A stretch of DNA of 64,000 nt from Tritrichomonas musculus (Eukaryota > Parabasalia > Tritrichomonadida > Tritrichomonadidae), in the NCBI GenBank assembly GCA_039105265.1, contig JAPFFF010000011.1, forward strand, positions 4,154,001 to 4,218,000, read 5' to 3'. Below the pieces are notes generated by a model, which saw only the letters and a program-made list of their open reading frames with translations, was not told the origin of the DNA and did not search any database. Both the position numbers and the translations under genes were made by a program. This document shows, piece by piece, positions 30,437 through 39,104 of this stretch. Position 1 is the first letter of the stretch. Each line of letters begins with the position of its first letter.

Positions 30437-31177
30437 ATGCTAGTATCAGTACAAAGCACAAATGCAGATGAATATAATAAGGTATCAGTTAATTTAGATA
30501 TACCTTGGAAGTGTAAATATGTCAAGTATTATGTATCTTCATTAAGCACCTTGAGTAATATTCTGTTAACCAATGATGAAGATTATATTGAGATGTCAAG
30601 TGATTCAGTACCTATTAAAGCCTATTTTCGAACTCCTAAATTTTCTTATACAATCAAAGAATTACAATCGGTATTAAATTTAATGTCTTGGTTTCAATGG
30701 GAGTATAAACAAGAAACAAGAACATTCCAAATAAAAACCACAATGAAGACTACCATTACGTCTTTAACTCATCGAGCTGCATTAGTAACTGGTCTTTATA
30801 ATACTCCATTGCCTTTAGAGTTACCTGCTAATACAACCTATATAATAAAAGATATACCAATATTAAATCATACTAAGTTGTATCTAGTATCACTACAAGG
30901 TAATGCCATATACTCGAATATAGGTGAACAGCAATATACACCTTCAGTTATTGGTACAATAAATACCTTCACTGTAGATAAGAAACCACTTATCTATGAT
31001 TTCGAGACTGAGGGTAAGCCTTTAAAAATAAAAACATTTACAGATTCATTAAAGTTTTTAGAATTAAGTTTAGTAGATTTTCAATACCAGCCGATATTGT
31101 TAAAAAGTCCTTTGTTCATAACTATCAAAATTAAACCATCCAACTCGACTGATATCAATGATGTTATAACTAAGTAA
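30437..31177 (+). CDS. Probable penton / minor capsid protein
   Basis: A 246-residue beta-rich protein without low-complexity sequence. Its size and beta-strand pattern fit the single jelly-roll penton (minor capsid) protein of Polintons. The second half has the typical run of short strands: PILNHTKLYLVSLQGNAIYS, then SLKFLELSLVDFQYQPI and the last strand PLFITIKIKP. It lies tail-to-tail with the polymerase gene, overlapping it by 8 bp, and is one of the few plus-strand genes. If correct, it would sit at the five-fold vertices, perhaps holding the fibre-like proteins encoded next door. Sequence alone cannot prove the fold, and the 334-aa protein at 43915 is an alternative candidate. Confidence 0.5.
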   Translation: MLVSVQSTNADEYNKVSVNLDIPWKCKYVKYYVSSLSTLSNILLTNDEDYIEMSSDSVPIKAYFRTPKFSYTIKELQSVLNLMSWFQWEYKQETRTFQIKTTMKTTITSLTHRAALVTGLYNTPLPLELPANTTYIIKDIPILNHTKLYLVSLQGNAIYSNIGEQQYTPSVIGTINTFTVDKKPLIYDFETEGKPLKIKTFTDSLKFLELSLVDFQYQPILLKSPLFITIKIKPSNSTDINDVITK

Positions 31178-34100
31178 ACCTAAGAGTACGTGCAAATTTA
31201 GGTAAGTTGGTTTGTTGAAATGTCTTTGACTTCCTGAATGCATTCGAACCATCCAACAAATCAAATGTCATACTTTCTCCTTCATGCATTCTTTCAAAAA
31301 GCTCTTCAACTGAGATATCCATCCTTTTGCACTTGTTGAGAATAACTTGTTTTGGAATTCCTTTGAGTCTAATATGATATCCTTCATTTCCTTGTTCATC
31401 AACCAAGATATCGAGGTAGCTCTTTTTACCAAGTGCAATGAGTTTTCTTGAGTGTATTTCCCCTTGACTACCTTCGAACTCATCAAAGTCATTATGAAAC
31501 TGACACATATTTTTTCCAATAAGAGGTTGATGATACTTGAACTGGAATAAGTCAGCTATCCTTGGTACATCTTTTTCAAGTACATGCATACTATCAGTAT
31601 CTTGATAAAAGATAGGTATACCTGCTTGCTCAGCTGTAGCCATAACCCTGTTCATTAAGTGCTTACTCCAAGAGAGAACGCTTGCACCAAATTGAGGTAG
31701 GTTGAAATGGTCATTAATTGGTTTCAACTTCTTGACATAGCACTTATCAATATTAGCATCTTCAACAACCTCCTTGATAAAGTTGTAGTTCCTCCATAGG
31801 TACTTGTATAGTTGGCTTTTTGGTACTGTCTTGGTTTCAGTCTTTGTTGCTTTTAATATTGACTTGCCATATATGGAGTTGAGGAGGAGCTTTATTGTTT
31901 GTTCAAGAGGGTTCTTTTGCTTTTTATAACTTGCCCTGAGATTAAAGAGCTTCTCAATGAACTCATTGATTTTCTTGTTAAATCCTTCATCAAAGTAATA
32001 GCCACGTATTAACTCATATTCAACATCATAAAATTCGAACAAGTCCATGAGACCTACTTTATCGATATAATAATGGTCAACAAGGAAATTGCCGAATATT
32101 TTACTACCTGCTTCATTCCTTGTAAATACTTGTCCAAATTTATATGGCTCTTTTGATTTACATTCGAGTTTCTTGATGTTGACTTCGATAAAGAATGTAT
32201 CATATTGCATAAGTTGTTCATGTGTTGTACCTTGTGGTATTACTTTAGGTCTTCCTAATGGTATACCATCCATAACATACATTGCAGATGGATATAAGCT
32301 AACTGCATCAAAGTCTTGTATCTTTCCTTCGATGTATTGCTTTTCATTACCTGCTGTCATTGTTCTTCCACCAGAGACACATCGTTGTATGAAGTCTTGA
32401 CACTTACCTGATAGTTCATAACATCCATCAAAGCAACCATATTTCTTGGCAAAGCAGTATCCAATAGCACTTATAGATATAAAATCATGAACACCATACA
32501 TATCTGTCTTTGTTTCTTTAAAGACTGCTTTCAGGTCTTCATTAAATTTTTCCATTCCCTTCATCAAAACAATACAGTCCTTGAAACAATAGAAGATGGC
32601 ATATTTAATGATGTCGATTTTGCCATCATTATAGCAATTTGCGATTTTTGCATTTTCGATAATCTGCTTGCAGTTTGCATCAAGTTGTGCTTTCGATAAC
32701 TTATCTGCATTTTCATCGATGTATTGCTGTTGGAACTCAGTAGCATCAACAATTCTTCTTTGAATGTTCTCTTGTGTATATAGCTTATATGCCATGACTT
32801 CCTTGTGAACATTGAGGTTGAACATTGTAGCAAATTTACTTAATGCTTGAGGTATTATACTATATGAGTTCCTGAATGTTAATCGCTTTTTGACTTTCCT
32901 TGTACCTTCTTCGAATAATGTCATGATGATTTGCAACACAGTTCCACTTCGTTCTGTTATCTGTGTATCCCATCCAGGTGTGTTAATGAAAAAACATGCA
33001 TCATACTTGAGGTTGTGAAAATATGTTAATGAGCCACTCCATAAATAATTCAAGAGCTTCTGTCCACAATCTTCACCTTGAATAGATATTTTATGTATGT
33101 TGGCTCCATCTCGAAAGATCGTACAATTGAGATATGGTATATGTGGACTGACTGTCGAGTTTGTTTCGAAGTCGCTATAATAAATCCTTGACCATGTATT
33201 TTGTTTCTTTTTATTATTCTCAATGAGTCTTGTACTTTGTTCTGCATTATATTCGAGACTTACATAGTCATTAACATGTTCATATTCAGTTGTGTTGATA
33301 ATATCCATTTCGCATGCTTTGATTTCTTCAAATAGATGTAACTCAAACATCTTTTGGAAAAAGGTTATTGGTTTGATTCCTTCATGTTTATAGTCTTTGA
33401 CAGTCTTTCCATTTTTCTCCAATCTTGCTATCATACATCTTTTGTCAAAAGGCATATATGCAAATGTTCTATCAAGTTCTTCATAGTGTTGAAGGTAGAA
33501 TAATGTACAAGGTATTTTCCTGTTGAGCATATAATGGTCTTTGAACAATATCAGGTTAACTTCTCTTTTAAAATCAACAGACCATTTTTTCTTTCTGGTG
33601 TTGATTCTTGTTTCATACTTGTATTTATCAGGTTGTTCAACAATTCTAATGATACTAAAATTGCACTTGAACTTTTTAGCTACTTCTTCTATCTTGTTAT
33701 TGGGTATGGCTCTTGTTTGAACAAAAAATCGTAAGTCATCTATTTCATCATCAGTGAACACACCTGATTGTATACAAGCATATACAAAACAATTATCTCT
33801 GTAGTTCTCTTTCCTTACCTCATGAAAGATTTGGTATGTAGATAAGTCTATAGGTGATAGATTGATGTATGGGAAAAAACTACCTTCTGGTGTATTTCGA
33901 TAGTCTTCATCAATTTCGACTTCATCATCATAGATTTCATGAGTATCCATATCTTGCATCTTGGTTCTAAAATGAACACCATCATTTGTTTTGTTCATGT
34001 CAATAAATTGTACCTCATATCGAACTGGAATGAACATGTTTGAGATATATGGATTAGTGTCTGATTGGTCTTCACTTAAATCAAGTTCTCCTGTTATATG

Positions 34101-34454
34101 ACCTAATGTACTTTCGATGTTGTGCTTATCACTGAGTGTGAAGTACTTATAAGTTCCATCAAGTGCAATTGCTTTAACAATAGGTCTTCCAACATTTTTC
34201 TTTTTATGTATCTGTCGTAGTGCTTCCGTAAATGCGTACCTCTTATCTTCATCTTGATTGATGTCTGTAGCAAAACCAATACCTTGTCCTGCAGGAATCA
34301 TGAGCTTCCTCATTTCTTCTTTAAATTTGTCTTTCTTTTGGTATTGTTTTGCACGTCGATTATATTCACGACGAAACTGTGATTTTGTATCAGCATAGAC
34401 ATCTCCAATAGCATCTAAAAAATTATCTTCAATGTCCTTGTTCATGTTTAACAT
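31170..34454 (-). CDS. polB: Protein-primed family B DNA polymerase with OTU-like N-terminal domain
   Basis: About 1094 residues; replicates the element by protein priming. The 3'-5' exonuclease has YYSDFET (about 427), YFHNLKYDACFF and the CFKDC segment; the polymerase has motif A DFDAVSLYPSAM (about 714), motif B LLLNSIYGKS and motif C YQDTDSMHV (about 950), followed by LGKKSYLDI. The stretch between A and B is long enough for the TPR inserts of protein-primed enzymes. Ahead of the exonuclease, residues about 216-310 show YRDNCFVYAC and later FKDHYML, the Cys and His of an OTU-like cysteine peptidase; the element 2 polymerase has the same module. Start: ATG 34454 follows TTTCACTTTTATTTT, the initiator pattern of this window; ATG 34445 is an alternative. 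Confidence 0.96.
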   Translation of the reverse strand: MLNMNKDIEDNFLDAIGDVYADTKSQFRREYNRRAKQYQKKDKFKEEMRKLMIPAGQGIGFATDINQDEDKRYAFTEALRQIHKKKNVGRPIVKAIALDGTYKYFTLSDKHNIESTLGHITGELDLSEDQSDTNPYISNMFIPVRYEVQFIDMNKTNDGVHFRTKMQDMDTHEIYDDEVEIDEDYRNTPEGSFFPYINLSPIDLSTYQIFHEVRKENYRDNCFVYACIQSGVFTDDEIDDLRFFVQTRAIPNNKIEEVAKKFKCNFSIIRIVEQPDKYKYETRINTRKKKWSVDFKREVNLILFKDHYMLNRKIPCTLFYLQHYEELDRTFAYMPFDKRCMIARLEKNGKTVKDYKHEGIKPITFFQKMFELHLFEEIKACEMDIINTTEYEHVNDYVSLEYNAEQSTRLIENNKKKQNTWSRIYYSDFETNSTVSPHIPYLNCTIFRDGANIHKISIQGEDCGQKLLNYLWSGSLTYFHNLKYDACFFINTPGWDTQITERSGTVLQIIMTLFEEGTRKVKKRLTFRNSYSIIPQALSKFATMFNLNVHKEVMAYKLYTQENIQRRIVDATEFQQQYIDENADKLSKAQLDANCKQIIENAKIANCYNDGKIDIIKYAIFYCFKDCIVLMKGMEKFNEDLKAVFKETKTDMYGVHDFISISAIGYCFAKKYGCFDGCYELSGKCQDFIQRCVSGGRTMTAGNEKQYIEGKIQDFDAVSLYPSAMYVMDGIPLGRPKVIPQGTTHEQLMQYDTFFIEVNIKKLECKSKEPYKFGQVFTRNEAGSKIFGNFLVDHYYIDKVGLMDLFEFYDVEYELIRGYYFDEGFNKKINEFIEKLFNLRASYKKQKNPLEQTIKLLLNSIYGKSILKATKTETKTVPKSQLYKYLWRNYNFIKEVVEDANIDKCYVKKLKPINDHFNLPQFGASVLSWSKHLMNRVMATAEQAGIPIFYQDTDSMHVLEKDVPRIADLFQFKYHQPLIGKNMCQFHNDFDEFEGSQGEIHSRKLIALGKKSYLDILVDEQGNEGYHIRLKGIPKQVILNKCKRMDISVEELFERMHEGESMTFDLLDGSNAFRKSKTFQQTNLPKFARTLRFT

Positions 34455-34528
34455 AAAATAAAAGTGAAACGATAAAAATAAAAACAAAGAAAAAGTTAAA
34501 AAAATTATTTTTTTAGTTATGACCTATC

Positions 34529-35950
34529 TTATTGGGGGTAATCATCATCATCAACGACATTATCATCGAGATGTGGAAAATGATATTGGAACTCATTTCC
34601 TTTCACCTTCGATTCAGAGTTCCGTTGAATTTCGTTCTTCTCCATTGATTCACCCCATTGCCTCATGGCTTTCAGCACTTGCTTCGGTGATTGCTTCCTT
34701 CCACTTCTCTCGAAGCTGCATGCTTTGTCCAACTTCTCTTTCTCTTCTTGTGATAAGTATTGTCGAAGATGATAAACGCAATTGGACAACTTCCATCCAT
34801 AGGACTTGAACACGCTCGTCTGATCTGGTGCTTTTTTCTTGTCATATGATTCAACAGCTTCCAACATGTTTCGAAGATAATCAGCTTCTACCATCATCAA
34901 TCTCGATCTTGCCAACTTTTCAGCAAATGCATCATCTGTTGGAGGACCAGCTTGTTGAGCATTTTTCAGATCCGCCACGTCCTTCTTTAGATCGTGAATT
35001 TTGTTAATGTACTTCGCCACCTTTTTTGGAGCAAGTTCCAATTTCATCAGCTCGAGTGCGTATTCGTCGTTATTATCAATGTCTTTCCTGAGTTCTTCAG
35101 CATTGTGATTGATGTCTTCAATGTGAAATTCTACACCAGTCATTTTCTCCTCCAACTTCGTTAATCGTTCTTTCAAGTTTTCATTTTCTTCTATTAATTG
35201 TTCCATTTCTTCTCGAAAGTCGAATGGACGAACATTATCCTCCTTATAATCACTATTGGATTTCATTTCATGAACACTTTTCGGTGGCTTATATGGTTCT
35301 TTGCGAGCTGGTGATGGTTCTTGTTCATGATCAACTTCTTCTTCTTCTCCTTCTATCTTTGTTTCTTCTTTTGGATTGGAACCGAGTTTTTGATTCTCGA
35401 CAAATGCAGATGGTCTAGCGAGAACTCTTGGAGGTGGTGGTATTTGTTGATTAGAAGGAGGTGGAGGAGGTGGAGGAACTTGTATTATATTATATGAGCG
35501 AGGTGGTGGAAAGACTTTATTGGAAATTGGAACATATGGAACATATGGATTCTTCCTTCTTGCATCGTCTTCTTGCTTCAATCTTGCTAATGCTTCTTCT
35601 TCTTGCTGCTTCTTCAATCTAGCTGCTTCTTCTTCTTGTTGCTTCTTCAATCGAGCTGCTTCTTCTTCTTCTTGCTTCTTCTTCAATCTAGCTGCTTCTT
35701 CTTCTTCTTGCTTCTTCTTCAATCTAGCTGCTTCTTCTTCTTGCTGCTTCTTCTTTAATCTAGCTGCTGCTTCTTCTTGCTGCTTCATGATGAACTGTCG
35801 CATGGATTCGAGTTGTTCTGGGGTCATGTTCTTGAGCCAAACTTCTGTGGGTGGAGCTGATGGCGGATCTGATGGTGGAGCTTGTTGACCCGATTGCTCG
35901 ATCGAGTCAAATAGACTAACATCGCTGTCTGAGCTGTAGTTGTATGACAT
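34529..35950 (-). CDS. Proline-rich, coiled-coil protein (473 aa)
   Basis: Family not recognised. The order is: an N-terminal Asp/Ser and Pro-rich stretch, a block of charged helical repeats built on EEEAARLKKKQ (about residues 55-125), a Pro-rich linker (QVPPPPPPPSNQQIPPPP), an acidic stretch, and a long coiled coil (about 235-330, e.g. EENENLKERLTKLEEKM), then a basic C-terminal part that may be globular. The repeats are ERM/caldesmon-like in composition and would form a long single helix. It lies 75 bp upstream of the polymerase gene on the same strand. A scaffold, core or cytoskeletal-contact role is possible but not shown. Confidence 0.75.
   Translation of the reverse strand: MSYNYSSDSDVSLFDSIEQSGQQAPPSDPPSAPPTEVWLKNMTPEQLESMRQFIMKQQEEAAARLKKKQQEEEAARLKKKQEEEEAARLKKKQEEEEAARLKKQQEEEAARLKKQQEEEALARLKQEDDARRKNPYVPYVPISNKVFPPPRSYNIIQVPPPPPPPSNQQIPPPPRVLARPSAFVENQKLGSNPKEETKIEGEEEEVDHEQEPSPARKEPYKPPKSVHEMKSNSDYKEDNVRPFDFREEMEQLIEENENLKERLTKLEEKMTGVEFHIEDINHNAEELRKDIDNNDEYALELMKLELAPKKVAKYINKIHDLKKDVADLKNAQQAGPPTDDAFAEKLARSRLMMVEADYLRNMLEAVESYDKKKAPDQTSVFKSYGWKLSNCVYHLRQYLSQEEKEKLDKACSFERSGRKQSPKQVLKAMRQWGESMEKNEIQRNSESKVKGNEFQYHFPHLDDNVVDDDDYPQ
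35568..35790 (-). repeat. Tandem coding repeat (EEAARLKKKQE type)
   Basis: About six copies of a 33-36 bp unit encode the charged helix of the 473-aa protein. The copies differ by one codon in length and by silent changes, the pattern expected of slippage under coding constraint. Confidence 0.85.
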
Positions 35951-36140
35951 ACAAGTATAAAAATGATCTATTTTCTAGTTGATATCACTAAATTTTAAAT
36001 TTCGTAGAAAAACTCGAAGGTGGATATTTTTCTTTGAAAAAGTTACATTAACTATAAAAATTCAAAAATTGAATTAAAAAAAATAAAATATATTGAAATT
36101 TTAAAAAAATATATTTATTAATATCACTATTATTTTATTA

Positions 36141-36566
36141 ATGATGAATGAAGAAGAAGATAAAATAGAAGATATTTTACAAAAACAAACACCTCCTAAA
36201 GATCATGATTCATTCGACTACAAAATTAATATAAACATGTCGAAAAAAATATCTCAACTAAAAGTTGAAGATGATACATCAAATTTAAGAACGATGTGTG
36301 AAAATTATGCTCATGCTCTTGAAAATGATGCACATCGACTTCGAGCAAAACAAAAAAAGAGGTATGATGAATGGTTTGACAGCCTCGAAAAAGATTGTTA
36401 TCCTGCAAGAGACATTGTTAACTTGTACAACATGTTCTTTGGTCATGAACTATCTATTACTCGACTTGGTTTCGGGCATCTCGATGGAACAAAGAGACAC
36501 TTTACACATAAGAAAGTGAAAAGAAACAAGAAGTTCATCACAATGTACTACAAGAAAAATGAATAA
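36141..36566 (+). CDS. Small conserved Maverick protein (141 aa), paralogue of the element 2 gene at 54957
   Basis: Not a family I can name, but clearly kept in both elements. The C-terminal half aligns with the protein at 54957: YP..(D/E)I.NLYN.FF....L.I..(F/L)G.L, followed by a Lys/Arg-rich tail ending in MYYKK or TYYKI. The N-terminal half is acidic and unrelated. A short helical domain plus basic tail would suit a nucleic-acid or virion DNA-binding role; this is inference. The gene is plus strand, with the 19-bp minisatellite starting about 30 bp after its stop. Confidence 0.75.
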   Translation: MMNEEEDKIEDILQKQTPPKDHDSFDYKININMSKKISQLKVEDDTSNLRTMCENYAHALENDAHRLRAKQKKRYDEWFDSLEKDCYPARDIVNLYNMFFGHELSITRLGFGHLDGTKRHFTHKKVKRNKKFITMYYKKNE

Positions 36567-36597
36567 CTAAAAAAAAAGTTTTTTTTTTAACTACATG

Positions 36598-36863
36598 TTT
36601 TTCCTCATAAGCTACCTTTTTCCTCATAAGCTACCTTTTTCCTCATAAGCTACCTTTTTCCTCATAAGCTACCTTTTTCCTCATAAGCTACCTTTTTCCT
36701 CATAAGCTACCTTTTTCCTCATAAGCTACCTTTTTCCTCATAAGCTACCTTTTTCCTCATAAGCTACCTTTTTCCTCATAAGCTACCTTTTTCCTCATAA
36801 GCTACCTTTTTCCTCATAAGCTACCTTTTTCCTCATAAGCTACCTCATTCTTCATAAGCTACC
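36598..36863. repeat. 19-bp minisatellite, 13 perfect units plus one diverged
   Basis: The unit TTTTTCCTCATAAGCTACC is repeated 13 times without change (36598-36844), and a fourteenth, diverged unit (36845-36863) encodes the last residues and stop codon of the minus-strand basic protein. The perfect identity points to recent expansion. There are no spacers, so it is not a CRISPR array. Confidence 0.97.
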
Positions 36864-37123
36864 TTTTTGCTTTCATACGACATTATTTTTTCCTTCATAC
36901 TTTGTATTTCTCTTTTCTTTCTTTCACGATATGCCTTTTGCTGTTGTTTACGTGCTTCATTTCGTTCTTCAACTGTTGCATACTTTTGCTTTCTACCACG
37001 TTTTTCTGTTGTTTCAGTTTTTGCAGTATCAATATTTTTGAGGTTGTTGTTACTCTTGGACTTCTTCAACTTCTTGATGATAGCTGTTTCCTTGAACTCA
37101 CCCAAATCTAAATTTTGGCTCAT
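36845..37123 (-). CDS. Small basic protein, AT-hook/bZIP-like region
   Basis: A 92-residue, highly basic protein starting MSQNLDLGEF. A KRGRKQK stretch resembles an AT-hook core, followed by a long basic helix (EARKQQQKAYRERKKREI) that runs into a short heptad-like end. The look is that of a basic-region DNA-binding protein, but the spacing of the conserved Asn and Arg of true bZIP factors is not met. It could be a DNA-condensing core protein or transcription regulator. The frame is open upstream to 37258, but that would overlap the divergent gene starting at 37200, so ATG 37123 is preferred. Its 3' end lies in the minisatellite. Confidence 0.7.
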   Translation of the reverse strand: MSQNLDLGEFKETAIIKKLKKSKSNNNLKNIDTAKTETTEKRGRKQKYATVEERNEARKQQQKAYRERKKREIQSMKEKIMSYESKKVAYEE

Positions 37124-37199
37124 GATTTCATTCGAGAAAAAAAATTGAATTATTTTTGAAAATTGAATATTCGCAAACAAAATCACTTCATTTTTTAAA

Positions 37200-37571
37200 A
37201 TGTCGCGTTCTGGAAATGACTTCAAAGAATTCCAAAAACAGCAAAAGCTAGCTATCAAAAATGCTCATGTTGAAATAGCCAATGCTATTAAAGAGGTGAT
37301 ATTTCTGTTCAACCAAAAAATAATAAACTCGACATCATCTAATGTCTGCACCATCTATGACCCTTTGATACAAGCAAACATGAACAAGATTGCTGAAGCA
37401 CTTACTCAAATGAATCTCACTACCTGCGAGGTTTTTCATAAAAAGATTCCTCAATCTACAACACCAAAATCTATTGGCTTTCACGTGCCTATAGTGCCTG
37501 ACTCGCAAGAGACACAAGAAGAAGATGATGAAGATGAACAAGAAGCTTCATCTCCAAAAGACAAGGAGTAA
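37200..37571 (+). CDS. Small orphan protein (123 aa)
   Basis: Family not recognised. The first 85 residues look helical and amphipathic; the last 25 form a disordered acidic tail (QETQEEDDEDEQE). It is divergent from the basic protein at 36845-37123 with a 76-bp gap, so the two may share a promoter; the acidic tail could pair with that protein, but this is speculation. Confidence 0.65.
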   Translation: MSRSGNDFKEFQKQQKLAIKNAHVEIANAIKEVIFLFNQKIINSTSSNVCTIYDPLIQANMNKIAEALTQMNLTTCEVFHKKIPQSTTPKSIGFHVPIVPDSQETQEEDDEDEQEASSPKDKE

Positions 37572-37623
37572 GAGTAAAAAATAATTACTTCTAATTTTAA
37601 GTTTTTTTTATATATGTCTTTTT

Positions 37624-38148
37624 TTATACTATGCAATATTTTAAGCATACATGATAATTATTAACAAGCTCATTATATTCTTTATTATATACTTGTTTCA
37701 AGTCAATGACTACCTCTCCATTATCTTTAATAATCTTAATAGCATCTATTTTTCTTATTGGATTGCTCTTAGTTGCACAACATCCAACATCTTCATTAAG
37801 TTGTACTTCAACCTCACTAACATGTAGTATTGCTTTGATGATGTTGCTAAGAGATTCAATAGGTACTATGATGCATTTCTTTGATATAATGTTAGCTAGT
37901 AGTGCTTTGTCTTGATTAAGTAGTATTTGTGCATATGCTTCAAGTATAACATTACGTACATCTGGTTCAACTTCAACAGGTTCAGTTTGCACTCCAATGT
38001 CTCTTGTAATAACAATGTCTTCCTTGCCATCATCTCTCTTATTAATAATAATGTTGTTGTTGATGTTTGATGTAGATGATGCAGCTGCTGATGGTTCTAA
38101 AGATACATTTGCTTGAACTCCATTGGTTGTACCCCTCTTCTTAATCAT
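37624..38148 (-). CDS. Orphan protein with LC8-type GVQTE motif (174 aa)
   Basis: Family not recognised. The first 50 residues are low-complexity (Asn/Ser/Ala). Near residue 52 the protein carries DIGVQTEP, which matches the dynein light chain LC8 anchor style (x-[TVI]-Q-[TV]-[DE]). The rest (about 60-174) has the composition of a small alpha/beta domain with several Cys. The upstream sequence ATTTTTTCCCAACCTAAATG is like those of its neighbours. The same motif occurs in two other element 1 proteins. Confidence 0.65.
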   Translation of the reverse strand: MIKKRGTTNGVQANVSLEPSAAASSTSNINNNIIINKRDDGKEDIVITRDIGVQTEPVEVEPDVRNVILEAYAQILLNQDKALLANIISKKCIIVPIESLSNIIKAILHVSEVEVQLNEDVGCCATKSNPIRKIDAIKIIKDNGEVVIDLKQVYNKEYNELVNNYHVCLKYCIV

Positions 38149-38169
38149 TTAGGTTGGGAAAAAATAGGC

Positions 38170-38610
38170 TTAAAGTACTAAGTCTAGCTGTTCTCCAATA
38201 AACATGTCAAATGACTCAATTTGATATTTCTGCTTGAGAGCATCGATTTTTGGTTTATGACTTGTAGGAGCAGCTGCAATGGAGTAGTTGTAGTATTTGA
38301 TTCCTTGATACTCTTGAGTGGTAGTGTTTCCATTTATGTAGAACTCTTCGAAATCTTCAGTTATTTTTCTCCTTGAGTTAGGCTTAATAAATATTGAGTC
38401 AAGATCAAGTTCTTTGAGCTTATCTGGATAAAATCTGTGGCACTTGTCTTTTACCTTGATTGAGACATAGAGTACTTTGCCTAAATAACTCCATTCTCCT
38501 GTTTTCATTGGGTACTTGTCACAAAGTATCGAGAAATTACATTGTTTAGTATTTGGAGCACATTTTGCGCGAAGTTCATTGACATAGTCATAGACGTTTC
38601 TTGTTGTCAT
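38170..38610 (-). CDS. Orphan protein (146 aa)
   Basis: Family not recognised. It is a mixed alpha/beta protein without repeats or membrane segments, with Cys at several places. It lies in the minus-strand run toward the capsid gene, 21 bp upstream of the next gene. The ATG at 38610 (MTTRNVYDYV) is preferred over 38616 because in neighbouring genes the TTTTTTxCC box stands about 7-13 bases before the ATG. Confidence 0.6.
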   Translation of the reverse strand: MTTRNVYDYVNELRAKCAPNTKQCNFSILCDKYPMKTGEWSYLGKVLYVSIKVKDKCHRFYPDKLKELDLDSIFIKPNSRRKITEDFEEFYINGNTTTQEYQGIKYYNYSIAAAPTSHKPKIDALKQKYQIESFDMFIGEQLDLVL

Positions 38611-38640
38611 TTTCATCTGGATAAAAAATTCAATAAAAAA

Positions 38641-39075
38641 TTAATATATGTTATTTTGGGTAAAGATATGTTGGGTAGGTCCATATCGAATATCTTGTTT
38701 ATTATATTCTCTTGCTCTACCTTGCATTGGTGGTTTCTCAGGCTTCTTAAGATATTTTGGTAAGAGAGGTACTGGTCTATCTTTTTCACCTATATGTCGA
38801 TAAAAACCACCATCTGTAATACTAACAGGAGGTTCACGAACAGGTTTGGTTATATGTTCTCGAGTATCTGGAAATCTAACAGGGTCCTCATGTTCAATAA
38901 TCTGGGTAGGTGGTCGATTAATATATGGGTTGAAGGTTACAGAATAAGTATTAGTATTACTGAACACACCAAAATGTTGAAACTCTAAGTCCTTATTTTT
39001 CATGGTAGCTTCATTATACATCATACCTTCTCTTCCAACAATCTCAGCATGTGGGCTTCTATAATCATTCGACAT
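38641..39075 (-). CDS. Proline-rich orphan protein next to capsid gene (144 aa)
   Basis: Family not recognised. The sequence is rich in Pro, Arg, Tyr and Asn and looks largely extended (e.g. PYINRPPTQIIEHEDPVRFP), as in viral cement or minor virion proteins. It is directly downstream of the probable capsid gene, 29 bp away and on the same strand. A minor structural role is inferred from that context. ATG 39075 (MSNDYRSPHA) is preferred over 39096, which would add seven mostly hydrophobic residues. Confidence 0.6.
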   Translation of the reverse strand: MSNDYRSPHAEIVGREGMMYNEATMKNKDLEFQHFGVFSNTNTYSVTFNPYINRPPTQIIEHEDPVRFPDTREHITKPVREPPVSITDGGFYRHIGEKDRPVPLLPKYLKKPEKPPMQGRAREYNKQDIRYGPTQHIFTQNNIY

Positions 39076-39104
39076 TTTCCAAAACATAAAAAACATACTT
39101 CTTT

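Noticed and set aside
36598-36863. CRISPR-like repeat array
   Set aside because: The 19-bp units are directly tandem with no spacers; it is a minisatellite in eukaryotic DNA.
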